This document shows positions 6,931 to 14,429 of a stretch of 48,283 nucleotides of DNA, one piece after another. The notes under the pieces were generated by a model. The model did no database searches and was not told where the DNA came from. It was given only the letters and a program-made list of their open reading frames with translations. The translations under genes and the position numbers were made by a program. The DNA is from an uncultured Pelagibacteraceae bacterium (GTDB taxonomy: Bacteria > Pseudomonadota > Alphaproteobacteria > Pelagibacterales > Pelagibacteraceae), in contig CACEOC010000006.1 in assembly GCA_902561075.1 (NCBI GenBank), positions 1 through 48,283 of the forward strand. The letters are read 5' to 3'. Numbering within the stretch: position 1 is the first letter of the stretch; each line of letters starts with the position of its first letter.

Positions 6931-7349
6931 TATAAATAAATTTTATCAGCTAAGCCGTAGCATAGAGATGCGCTTAATGCAGAAAAAATAAGAGGAACAA
7001 TTATTCCTTCTCTAGACTTCTCTGGAGTTTTAACTCCAGTTTTGTCTATTAAAATAGAGTAAGAATTTACTAAAAATATGCATAAATTTGTTAAAAAAAC
7101 TAAATTAAAAAAAGAACCAGCAGCAACAACACCGTTTCTTCTAATGAATAATATGTAAAGTGCCATTAAAACTTGTCCTAACATGAAGGCTCCAACAAAT
7201 CTAACCATTGGAAATCCTGAGTCGTCTATCTCAAATTTTGTACAGAACTTTCTAGTTTGAAAAATAGTTTGATAAGCATAAATACCAATTCCAATAAAAT
7301 GAATTAAGAAAATTAATAAGTACCAAATATTATTAAACTTATCTATCAT
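6927..7349 (-). CDS. four-segment membrane protein of unknown function
   Basis: A 140-aa protein with four predicted membrane helices (about residues 8-26, 51-69, 77-99 and 116-136). Loops contain QTRKFCTKFEIDDSGFPMVR (28-47) and DKTGVKTPEKSREG (102-115). I do not recognise a domain. It lies 9 bp downstream of the GT4 gene on the same strand, so it is probably co-transcribed with it. Its 3' end interlocks with that of the GT9 gene by a shared TTAA. Confidence 0.75.
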   Translation of the reverse strand: MIDKFNNIWYLLIFLIHFIGIGIYAYQTIFQTRKFCTKFEIDDSGFPMVRFVGAFMLGQVLMALYILFIRRNGVVAAGSFFNLVFLTNLCIFLVNSYSILIDKTGVKTPEKSREGIIVPLIFSALSASLCYGLADKIYLY

Positions 7350-7358
7350 AATGCTTAA

Positions 7359-8441
7359 CTATAAGATTCTTTTATACTTTTCAATAATATTACTCCAAAG
7401 AAATTTTATGGAATTTTCTTTCGCATGTTTACCAAACTCGATATAGCTTTTGTTTTGTAATAATTTTGAGATAGATGAGTAAATTTCATCTAAACTATTT
7501 CCATTGCAAATTAAACCAGTCTTTTCATGTATAATTGCGTCTGATGCTCCTCCATCTTTACCGCCTATAGACGGAACCCCATATTGAGCTGCTTCAACAA
7601 ATGCAATACCAAATCCCTCAACAGATTTTTTGTTAATTATCGACGGCATTACAAAAATATTTGATTTTGAGACTAGGGCATTCTTTAAATCTTGATTAAT
7701 ATTGTTTAAAAATAATACTTGATCTTGCACCATCAATTCCTTTGAAAGTTTTTTTAATTTTTCTTCCTCTTCACCATATCCTATACATATATAGATTATG
7801 TTTGGATAAATTTGTTTCAAATTTCTTATTGCCATAATTACTTTCTCATGATTTTTTCTTTTATCAAATCTCGATACGGTAATTATCCTTGGAGATTTAT
7901 TAAGCATTAAATCCTCAGCCTTATCGAGATAATTCTTATCAAGATCTTTTACTGGATTAACTCCAGGATTGATTACATTTATTAATTCTGGTTTTACTCC
8001 TTTTTCAATAGCTAAATTTTTTGTAAATTCTGAATTTGCTACTACTAAATGTACATTATTTAAAACGCTTAATACTCTTTTATTTATTTTGCTGTCAATA
8101 TCATGATTAATTTCCTTAGAGTGAATTAAGCAAATTTTTTTTTTACTGGTTTTAATAAGTTCTAAACTTTTCCAATGATCTGAAAATATATATTTAATAT
8201 TTTTATGTGATTTTATGTATTCATTTACTAAATAAGCCTTTCTATATTTTCTAAAAATTTTAAAACCACCAACTCTTTCAATAGTAAAAGAAACTTTTTT
8301 GTCGAAATCATTGTGATTTAATTCAAAATCTGCAAAAACTTTTAAAATGTCAATTTTAGCTAACTCATTAGCTAGTCCCCACATTAAATTTTGCATTCCA
8401 CCAATGGATGGAGGAAATGATCTTGTAATCATTAAGTTCAT
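7359..8441 (-). CDS. glycosyltransferase family 4
   Basis: A 360-aa GT-B glycosyltransferase. TRSFPPSIGGMQNLMWGLA (6-24) is the glycine-rich acceptor-side loop of GT4. In the C-terminal donor domain are INPGVNP (about 158-164), ISRFDKRKN-like VSRFDKRKNHEKV (about 189-201) and EGFGIAFVEAAQYGVP (about 274-289), the E-x7-E nucleotide-sugar motif. GT4 enzymes retain anomeric configuration and build LPS, exopolysaccharide or glycolipids; donor and acceptor are not predictable here. Together with the GT9 gene it suggests a small envelope-sugar locus. Confidence 0.88.
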   Translation of the reverse strand: MNLMITRSFPPSIGGMQNLMWGLANELAKIDILKVFADFELNHNDFDKKVSFTIERVGGFKIFRKYRKAYLVNEYIKSHKNIKYIFSDHWKSLELIKTSKKKICLIHSKEINHDIDSKINKRVLSVLNNVHLVVANSEFTKNLAIEKGVKPELINVINPGVNPVKDLDKNYLDKAEDLMLNKSPRIITVSRFDKRKNHEKVIMAIRNLKQIYPNIIYICIGYGEEEEKLKKLSKELMVQDQVLFLNNINQDLKNALVSKSNIFVMPSIINKKSVEGFGIAFVEAAQYGVPSIGGKDGGASDAIIHEKTGLICNGNSLDEIYSSISKLLQNKSYIEFGKHAKENSIKFLWSNIIEKYKRIL

Positions 8442-8445
8442 AAAT

Positions 8446-8997
8446 TTATCTCCACTTAATATTACATCCCATACTTGAAATTTGATCTTTAGGTCCTCTT
8501 CCTGTTTCAGCGATCATTTTCATTGCAAGATACAATTCACTTTCTCCGCTTCTTATTGGTTTTAAATCTTTAAGCTCTCTAATTCTTCCTCTATATTGTA
8601 GTTCTAAATTTTTATTATAGCCAAAAAAATCTGGCGTACATACAGCATCAAATTTTCTTGCTATTTCTTGAGTCTCATCATGCAGGTAAGGAAAATTAAA
8701 ATTATTTGAGTTTGAAAATTCGATCATCTTATCGAATGAGTCCTCTGGGTAATTAATTACATCATTAGAGCATATAGCTACAGAGCTCACATCTAAATTT
8801 TGGAGTAATTTACAATCATTTACAATATCTGAAATTACTGCCTTGACGTAAGGACAATGGTTGCAAATAAACATTACTAATGTTCCTTTATCTCCTTTAA
8901 CATCATTAAGTGTTAAAAATTTATTATTTGTAGATTTAAGTTTAAAGTTTTCAGCTTTCTTGCCGAAATCACATATTGGTGTTTTTGTTAGCGACAT
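8446..8997 (-). CDS. thioredoxin-like / AhpC-TSA-family redoxin
   Basis: A 183-aa thioredoxin-fold protein of the redoxin type. FICNHCPYVKA (about 43-53) contains the reactive cysteine in the N-H-C-P-Y-V signature of this bacterial subfamily, and VCTPDFFGYN (about 118-127) gives the cis-Pro region plus a second cysteine. There is no signal peptide, so it is cytosolic. The family is usually annotated as thioredoxin family or peroxiredoxin-like; substrates are unknown. It is 4 bp upstream of the GT4 gene on the same strand and divergent from the gamma-carbonic anhydrase gene, with 19 bp between start codons. Confidence 0.85.
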   Translation of the reverse strand: MSLTKTPICDFGKKAENFKLKSTNNKFLTLNDVKGDKGTLVMFICNHCPYVKAVISDIVNDCKLLQNLDVSSVAICSNDVINYPEDSFDKMIEFSNSNNFNFPYLHDETQEIARKFDAVCTPDFFGYNKNLELQYRGRIRELKDLKPIRSGESELYLAMKMIAETGRGPKDQISSMGCNIKWR

Positions 8998-9005
8998 GTT
9001 AAACT

Positions 9006-9015
9006 ATTTATAAAT
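9006..9015. promoter_or_regulatory. palindromic ATTTATAAAT between divergent start codons
   Basis: A perfect 10-bp palindrome inside the 19-bp gap between the redoxin (minus) and gamma-carbonic anhydrase (plus) starts. Read on the minus strand, TATAAA at 9012-9007 would put transcription about 3 nt before ATG 8997. On the plus strand TATTTA (9005-9010) would start about at ATG 9017. Both would be leaderless or nearly so. Inference only. Confidence 0.3.
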
Positions 9016-9016
9016 T

Positions 9017-9529
9017 ATGTTTTACGATTTGGAAAATAAAAAACCAAAAAACTCTGGCGAAAATTGGGTCGCACCCAATGCTGTTATAATTGGCGATGTT
9101 ACATTAGAAAAAAATACAAGCGTTTGGTTTAATGCTACTTTAAGAGGGGACATTGAAAATATCCATTTAGGTGAGGGATCAAATGTGCAAGATAGTTGCG
9201 TTCTTCATACAGATCCAGGCTATCCTTTAAAAGTTGGAAAAAATGTGACTGTTGGACATTTAGTTATGCTCCATGGATGCTCAATTGATGATAATAGCTT
9301 AATTGGAATAGGTGCAGTTCTTCTTAATGGCTCTAAAATTGGAAAAAATTGTTTAATTGGTGCGCGAGCTTTAATAACAGAGAAAAAAGAAATACCTGAT
9401 AATTCTTTAGTAGTTGGTTCCCCTGGTAAAATAATTAGACAAGTTACGAAAGATGAAATTGAAGCGATTAAACAAAATGCAATTAGATATCAAGATAATT
9501 GGAAAAAGTACTTAAAGTCAGTATTTTAA
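9017..9529 (+). CDS. gamma-carbonic anhydrase family protein
   Basis: A 170-aa left-handed beta-helix protein of hexapeptide repeats (for example VIIGDVTL, IGKNCLIGA). The zinc ligands expected of gamma-carbonic anhydrases are visible as CVLHTD (His at about 72) and VGHLVMLHGC (two His, about 89 and 94), and the active-site loop RGDIENIHLGEGSNVQD (about 40-56) is typical of the YrdA/PaaY/Caf1-like group. Many family members are active carbonic anhydrases and others act on CoA thioesters, so activity is uncertain. Its 3' end faces a short beta-carbonic-anhydrase-like gene only 18 bp away. Confidence 0.9.
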   Translation: MFYDLENKKPKNSGENWVAPNAVIIGDVTLEKNTSVWFNATLRGDIENIHLGEGSNVQDSCVLHTDPGYPLKVGKNVTVGHLVMLHGCSIDDNSLIGIGAVLLNGSKIGKNCLIGARALITEKKEIPDNSLVVGSPGKIIRQVTKDEIEAIKQNAIRYQDNWKKYLKSVF

Positions 9530-9547
9530 AATGCTTCAGACTAATAA

Positions 9548-9937
9548 TTAAATAGACAAAATTTTAAAATTTATTTTTACTTTTGGATATTTTTTTCTAA
9601 GTTTTGTTTTAATATTTTTAAAAGAAAGTTTGTGCATTTTATGTTCTATAGATGAATTAAATTTTTTATCTCCATAAGCAATTTTCGCTGCACCACAGTC
9701 TCTATGATTAATCACTATCAGCTTGTTTATTTTGTGTAATTTGATTGAAGTATCAAAATTATCCCAAAATGTGGAATGCCATTTTTTGAATTTTTTATGT
9801 GTTACACCTATCCCAGCTCCAGCAATTGTAAATGAACTAAATTTTCCAGTAAGTTTTTTATTTTTTAAATATTTATGTACTTTCGACTGAAATCTTGGAT
9901 CAATACAAGATAAAACCATTGCTTCATATTTTTTCAT
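9548..9937 (-). CDS. short beta-carbonic-anhydrase-like protein
   Basis: A 129-aa protein with a complete beta-carbonic anhydrase metal site: Cys11-x-Asp13-x-Arg15 in SCIDPR and His78-x-x-Cys81 in HRDCG. Beta-enzymes are usually about 180-220 aa, so this one is minimal; the C-terminal half normally forming helices and strand 5 is short and very Lys-rich. I chose ATG 9937, which overlaps the preceding stop as TAATG, over an in-frame TTG at 9952. The upstream neighbour is the PNPOx-like gene. It might hydrate CO2, or be one of the small carbonic-anhydrase-like proteins of unknown activity. Confidence 0.75.
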   Translation of the reverse strand: MKKYEAMVLSCIDPRFQSKVHKYLKNKKLTGKFSSFTIAGAGIGVTHKKFKKWHSTFWDNFDTSIKLHKINKLIVINHRDCGAAKIAYGDKKFNSSIEHKMHKLSFKNIKTKLRKKYPKVKINFKILSI

Positions 9938-10536
9938 TACGGGACCAACCAACTTGTTTGTTTTTTTTCTATGTCAAATTTAGCCCTACGATGCCCTTTT
10001 GCAGCAAGATATAACCATTCAACTGCTTTAATTTTGCATTGTATTACTGTGAAGTTTTTATAGCCCTCCTCACTTTGTTCCATTGTGTAATCAAAATCCT
10101 CTAATTTTGAGATCATTCCTGATGTTGGATCACTAGAAATTGTCCCGGGTGGATCGTCTGTTAAATAACACCTTCTACTTATATGTTGTGTTTTTTTCCA
10201 AGACTCCTCTGTTATTGAATTTTTGTTATTTATTATACAATTAACTTTTACCCTTAATTGAATTTTTTCTTCTTTATCATAGAAAACTAAAGATGCATTA
10301 TTATTTTTCTTTAATATATTTATCTTTGATGATCTAAAATCAGTATGAAATTGCAATAAATTATTATCTCTGTCTGATTTTCTAAGTACAACTATTCTAC
10401 CATCAATTTCGTTTTGATCTGCACAAATAAATACTGGAATTCTAAAAGGTGAGTTACGATTAGTAACAGCATCATTAAGCATTTCCCAATACTTATTTTG
10501 AATTTCCTCTAAGTTTTCATAGTATGCTGGTTGCAT
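9937..10536 (-). CDS. pyridoxamine 5'-phosphate oxidase-like FMN-binding protein
   Basis: A 199-aa split-barrel flavoprotein. GRIVVLRKSD (about 47-56), LQFHTDFRSSKI (about 61-72) and NNASLVFYDKEEKIQLRVKV (about 79-98) are the FMN-phosphate and barrel motifs of the PNPOx family. The C-terminus WLYLAAKGHRRAKF (about 174-187) matches the conserved W-L-x-L-x-x-x-G-H-x-R-A tail of the Alr4036-type subgroup rather than classical PdxH. It could oxidise PNP/PMP or act on another substrate; cofactor binding is better supported than reaction. The stop overlaps the carbonic-anhydrase-like start, and the dehydrogenase lies 6 bp upstream. Confidence 0.8.
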   Translation of the reverse strand: MQPAYYENLEEIQNKYWEMLNDAVTNRNSPFRIPVFICADQNEIDGRIVVLRKSDRDNNLLQFHTDFRSSKINILKKNNNASLVFYDKEEKIQLRVKVNCIINNKNSITEESWKKTQHISRRCYLTDDPPGTISSDPTSGMISKLEDFDYTMEQSEEGYKNFTVIQCKIKAVEWLYLAAKGHRRAKFDIEKKQTSWLVP

Positions 10537-10542
10537 ACAATT

Positions 10543-11412
10543 CTACTTTCTAAATCTTTTAATTAAACTGGATGTATCTAATCTATTCCCACCCATATCT
10601 TGAACCTCTGAATAAAATTTATCTACAAGTTCTGTGACAGGTAACAGTGATCCATTATTTTTAGCTTCATCCATAGCTATTTTTAGATCTTTCCTCATCC
10701 AATCCACCGCAAAACCAAAATCAAATTTATCATCAATCATTGTTTTATATCTATTTTCCATTTGCCATGATTGCGCGGCACCCTTTGAAATTACTTCAAT
10801 TACATCCTTCATATCAAGTCCTGCTTTCATTCCAAAATTTATACCCTCAGATAAACCTTGAACTAAACCAGCAATACATATTTGATTGACCATTTTTGCT
10901 AGTTGTCCATTTCCTGGTCCACCTAGTAATTTCATTTTCTTGCTATAGCAATCTATTTTATCTTTAGCTTTCTTAAATTCTGATAGATCTCCACCAATCA
11001 TAACGGTCAAGGCCCCATTCTCAGCACCAGCTTGCCCGCCTGAAACAGGTGCATCTAAAGATCCAAAATTATTTTTTTTTCCGTATTCATAAATTTCTCT
11101 AGCGATAGTTGCTGAAGCTGTAGTGTTATCAATATAAACTGCTCCTTTTTTTATAGTTTTAAAAGCTCCTTGTTCACCAAAAGTAACCTCCCTTAAATCA
11201 TTATCATTCCCTACACATGTAAAAATATAATCTGCATCTTTTGCAGCCTCTGCAGGTGAACTTGCCATTTTACCTTTATATTCTTTAATCCATTTCTCAG
11301 CTTTTGATGAAGTTCTATTAAAAACAGTTACATTGTGACCACCTTTTGATATATAACCAGCCATCGGATATCCCATGACACCAAGACCAATGAAAGCTAC
11401 ATTACAAGACAT
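10543..11412 (-). CDS. NAD(P)-dependent beta-hydroxyacid dehydrogenase (3-hydroxyisobutyrate dehydrogenase / tartronate semialdehyde reductase family)
   Basis: A 289-aa protein. GLGVMG (9-14) is the Rossmann loop; FNRTSSK (31-37) with Arg33 after strand 2 suggests NADP(H) preference. DAPVSGGQAGAENG (120-133) is the substrate-binding signature, and GNGQLAKMVNQ (167-177) holds catalytic Lys173. These mark the beta-hydroxyacid dehydrogenase family, which includes MmsB, GarR/GlxR and GLYR1-type succinic/glyoxylic semialdehyde reductases. The substrate is not decided by context. The gene is divergent from an MFS transporter with only 6 bp between start codons, so a shared substrate or shared control is possible. 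Confidence 0.9.
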   Translation of the reverse strand: MSCNVAFIGLGVMGYPMAGYISKGGHNVTVFNRTSSKAEKWIKEYKGKMASSPAEAAKDADYIFTCVGNDNDLREVTFGEQGAFKTIKKGAVYIDNTTASATIAREIYEYGKKNNFGSLDAPVSGGQAGAENGALTVMIGGDLSEFKKAKDKIDCYSKKMKLLGGPGNGQLAKMVNQICIAGLVQGLSEGINFGMKAGLDMKDVIEVISKGAAQSWQMENRYKTMIDDKFDFGFAVDWMRKDLKIAMDEAKNNGSLLPVTELVDKFYSEVQDMGGNRLDTSSLIKRFRK

Positions 11413-11418
11413 AAAGTT

Positions 11419-12630
11419 ATGTTTAAAAATTTAAGTTTAAAAGTAATTCTATTTGGTTTTATATTTACATTTTTTTCTAGTTTTGGACAGAGTTTTTTTT
11501 TAGGTTTGTTTAACAATAGCATTAGAAATGAACTATCAATAACCCATGGACAATTTGGCTCAATTTATGCTTCTGCAACTTTACTTAGTAGTTTTGTTTT
11601 AATTTGGGTTGGAAAAAAAATTGATGATATAAATATATCTAAATTTGCTTTTTTTGTAATACTGCTTCTATCATTTTCAAGTTTCTTTTTTTCAACCATA
11701 TCATCGATAAGTTTGTTGTTTATTGCAATTTTTTTAATGAGATTTTCTGGACAAGGAATGATGTCTCATACTGCAACAACGACTGTTTCAAGATATTTTA
11801 CTAAATCAAGAGGAAAGGCTTTAAGTACAATTTGGTTTGGTTTATCTACAGCTGAATTTATACTTCCTGTATTTGTAATTTTTTTGCTTTCATTATATGA
11901 CTGGAAAATTATTTGGATATCAATCTCTCTTTTAGTTTTATTAATTTTGCCAATTACATCAATTATTTTAGTTAAAAACCTGAATTTTAATTCAAGAGAA
12001 ACTGAACAAAAAAAAGGTTCTAAAAATTTAAGCATTAAAAATTGGAAAAGGATTGAGGTTATAAAAGATTATAGATTTTATATAATTTGTGCAAATATGT
12101 TAGCCATGCCTTGGATAGCAACTGGAACATTTGTTTATCAATCATTTATATTAAATTCAAAAAATTGGGGACCATATATAATTGCACAATCTTTTATGGC
12201 GTACTCAGTTTTGTCAGTAATAACTTTAATTATTTCAGGTATTTTAATCGATAAGTTTACTAGCAGAAAATTAATTATCTATATGAATATTCCATTACTT
12301 ATTTCTGTATTTGTAATTATGTATTTTAATCATCCTTTCACTGCTTTTATATTTTTAGGATTAATCGGGATTTCGAATGGATTTGCGAATGTTCTAGGAT
12401 CATCTACTTGGGCTGAAATTTATGGTGTCAAATATATCGGATCAATAAAAGCACTTACAACTGCACTTATGGTATTTGCTACAGCATTTGGAACAGCATT
12501 ATTTGGATTTTTAATTGATAATGGTTATAAAATTGAGGAAATTGCATTAATATCTGCAATATATATATCGTTATCATTAATATTGTTATTTTTAATTAGA
12601 GGTAAATTAAATCCTATAAAAATTAATTAA
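11419..12630 (+). CDS. major facilitator superfamily (MFS) transporter
   Basis: A 403-aa integral membrane protein with about 12 hydrophobic segments and a central cytoplasmic loop around residues 190-210 rich in Lys and Ser (EQKKGSKNLS). RFSGQGMMSHTATTTVSRYF (about 109-128), with a short basic R-x-x-G-x-x-x loop before it, and AISTIWFG-like ALSTIWFGLSTAEF are typical of the oxalate/formate-antiporter and monocarboxylate-type MFS proteins. The substrate is unknown. Transcription must start inside the divergent dehydrogenase gene because the gap is only 6 bp. Confidence 0.85.
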   Translation: MFKNLSLKVILFGFIFTFFSSFGQSFFLGLFNNSIRNELSITHGQFGSIYASATLLSSFVLIWVGKKIDDINISKFAFFVILLLSFSSFFFSTISSISLLFIAIFLMRFSGQGMMSHTATTTVSRYFTKSRGKALSTIWFGLSTAEFILPVFVIFLLSLYDWKIIWISISLLVLLILPITSIILVKNLNFNSRETEQKKGSKNLSIKNWKRIEVIKDYRFYIICANMLAMPWIATGTFVYQSFILNSKNWGPYIIAQSFMAYSVLSVITLIISGILIDKFTSRKLIIYMNIPLLISVFVIMYFNHPFTAFIFLGLIGISNGFANVLGSSTWAEIYGVKYIGSIKALTTALMVFATAFGTALFGFLIDNGYKIEEIALISAIYISLSLILLFLIRGKLNPIKIN

Positions 12631-12633
12631 AAC

Positions 12634-12662
12634 TTGATTTATTGATTTTGGGGGTATAAATA
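12634..12662 (+). promoter_or_regulatory. candidate rpoZ promoter
   Basis: TTGATT (12634-12639) with either TATAAA (12655-12660, 15-bp spacer) or TAAATA (12657-12662, 17-bp spacer). The second reading would start transcription at about the ATG of rpoZ (12669), giving a leaderless mRNA; no Shine-Dalgarno is visible there. Confidence 0.4.
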
Positions 12663-12668
12663 CCTCGC

Positions 12669-13196
12669 ATGGCAAGAGTAACCGTAGAAGACTGCATAGA
12701 TAAAGTCGAAAGTCCTTATGAATTAGTGTTAGTTGCAAAAGAGAGAGCAACACAATTAAATTCGGGTATTGAACCATCATTAGACAGAGATAACGACAAA
12801 AATACAGTCATTGCATTAAGAGAAATAGCTTCAGACAATATAAAAGTTTCTGATCTAACCGAAAGCGCAGTTTATAAATTAAGAAAACATGTTGAGCAAG
12901 TTGAAGAGACTAACGAGGAGGACGTTGAAGTTGGAGATGATTTTGAAAATTTATACAAAGGTGAGATCTCAAAAAGTGGGGTTCCGATATTGCCATCAAA
13001 GAGAGCAAGAAAGATACCAGACAAAATACAAGTTTCTAAAGAAGATTTAAGTGAGCTGCAAAATTCTCCTGAAACTATATCAAGCGAGGAAGTTTCCGCA
13101 GAGGTTGATAATGAGGAAAATGAAGTTTCAATAGATCAGCTTAAAGATCAGGAAGCAACCGATACTTCTGATAGCTCAGAAAACCAAGATCAGTAA
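12669..13196 (+). CDS. rpoZ: DNA-directed RNA polymerase omega subunit with extended acidic tail
   Basis: Residues 1-75 are a standard omega subunit: [28 protein letters not shown], and the region [12 protein letters not shown] (about 43-54) that contacts beta-prime. Omega helps fold and hold beta-prime. The protein is 175 aa, longer than the 90-135 usual in proteobacteria. From about residue 75 the sequence becomes strongly acidic (many Glu/Asp plus Ser, Asn, Gln) with a short basic patch PSKRARKIP (113-121), and looks disordered. Its 3' end is 1 nt from the convergent CoA-transferase gene. Confidence 0.93.
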   Translation: MARVTVEDCIDKVESPYELVLVAKERATQLNSGIEPSLDRDNDKNTVIALREIASDNIKVSDLTESAVYKLRKHVEQVEETNEEDVEVGDDFENLYKGEISKSGVPILPSKRARKIPDKIQVSKEDLSELQNSPETISSEEVSAEVDNEENEVSIDQLKDQEATDTSDSSENQDQ

Positions 13197-13197
13197 A

Positions 13198-14340
13198 TTA
13201 ACTAAATTCTTTAAGAATTTTATTCCTATGTTCATCTAGATCAGGAATATCACCTCTTTTGTTTTCATCTTTATAAGAAGACATTTTAATTGGATTACCT
13301 GCAAGTTTAAATTCGCCAATTACTTTGTGATAAGCTTTGACTATCATATTTCTAGCCTTAACTTGAGGATTCTCTACGGCTTCTTTAATATTATATATTG
13401 GACCACAAGGTATTCTTAAATTTTCAAACTGCTTAACCCACTCGTTTGTAGTTTTATAAGTAAGCTTATCCTCTAAAATTTTTTTTAATTCATCCATATT
13501 TTCACTCCTAAGTGAATTAGATTTAAATTTGCTACTATTAATTAATTCATTTAAATTTAATGTTTGACATAAACTTTCGAACAATTTGTCATTACCAGCT
13601 GCAATAATTATGTAACTATCTTTGGTTTTAAAAGCTTCGAAGGGAGCTATTGAAGGATGTCGAGAACCCATTGGCTTTGGAATTTCATTTTTTGATAAAT
13701 ATCGAGCTATCGCATTTTCTAAAATTGCAATTTGACAGTCAAGCATCGAAACATCTATGTACATTCCTTTTCCAGTTTTTTGTCTATCATATAATGCTGC
13801 ATTAATTCCAATTGCAGTAAACAATCCTGCTGTAATATCTCCAATCGATGTACCAACTCGTGTAGGTTCTGAATTTGGTTGACCAGTAACACTCATTAAT
13901 CCACCCATACCTTGTACAACCATGTCATATGCCGGTAATTCTTTTAAAGGGCCTGTTTGACCAAAACCAGATGCAGACGCATAAATCAATTTAGGGTATT
14001 TCTTGCTAAGTTCTTTCCATCCAAAGCCCCACTTTTCTAAAGTTCCAGGCTTAAAATTTTCAACCAAAATATCAGCTTTGGCTAAAATCTTTTCAAAAAT
14101 TTTTTTGTCATCCTCTTTCTTTAGATTTAACGCAATACTTTCTTTTCCTCTGTTTAAAGACATAAAATATGCAGAGTAATCCTTAACAAATGGACCAAAC
14201 TTCCTCGAGTCGTCCCCAATTTCAGGAGCCTCTACCTTTATAACTCTAGCTCCAAGGTCTGATAAAATCATCGTACAGTAAGGACCAACTAATACTCTAG
14301 TTAGATCTAATACCAACAAGTCTTTTAAAGGTCCATTCAT
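13198..14340 (-). CDS. CaiB/BaiF (family III) CoA-transferase
   Basis: A 380-aa cytosolic CoA-transferase. RVLVGPYCTMILSDLGARVI (15-34) and VENFKPGTLEKWGFG (93-107) are the family III signature blocks; GDITAG supplies the catalytic Asp168, which forms the aspartyl-CoA intermediate (Asp169 in formyl-CoA transferase). SGFGQTGPLKELPAYD (124-139) is the usual CoA pocket. Donor and acceptor acids are not determinable. I chose ATG 14340 over an in-frame TTG at 14346. It is divergent from the TRAP binding protein and could act on the acid that transporter imports, but this is only suggested by position. Confidence 0.9.
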   Translation of the reverse strand: MNGPLKDLLVLDLTRVLVGPYCTMILSDLGARVIKVEAPEIGDDSRKFGPFVKDYSAYFMSLNRGKESIALNLKKEDDKKIFEKILAKADILVENFKPGTLEKWGFGWKELSKKYPKLIYASASGFGQTGPLKELPAYDMVVQGMGGLMSVTGQPNSEPTRVGTSIGDITAGLFTAIGINAALYDRQKTGKGMYIDVSMLDCQIAILENAIARYLSKNEIPKPMGSRHPSIAPFEAFKTKDSYIIIAAGNDKLFESLCQTLNLNELINSSKFKSNSLRSENMDELKKILEDKLTYKTTNEWVKQFENLRIPCGPIYNIKEAVENPQVKARNMIVKAYHKVIGEFKLAGNPIKMSSYKDENKRGDIPDLDEHRNKILKEFS

Positions 14341-14368
14341 AAGCAATATTTAAGTACTTTAAGGCAAC

Positions 14369-14424
14369 TTGACTCTTTTCCTTAAGTTATCTTTAATACA
14401 CTTTTTTTAATAACTACAGAAGGA
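14369..14424 (+). promoter_or_regulatory. strong promoter and Shine-Dalgarno of the TRAP operon
   Basis: TTGACT (14369-14374), a 17-bp spacer and TTTAAT (14392-14397) form a good sigma-70 promoter, predicted start near 14404. AGAAGGA (14418-14424) is a strong Shine-Dalgarno 5 nt before ATG 14430. This is one of the few full promoter-leader-SD arrangements in the window, as expected for an abundant binding protein. Confidence 0.65.
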
Positions 14425-14429
14425 AAAAA

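Noticed and set aside
9938-9952. TTG start for the beta-carbonic-anhydrase-like gene
   Set aside because: ATG 9937 overlaps the upstream stop as TAATG, the style used throughout the window, and conservation begins after it.
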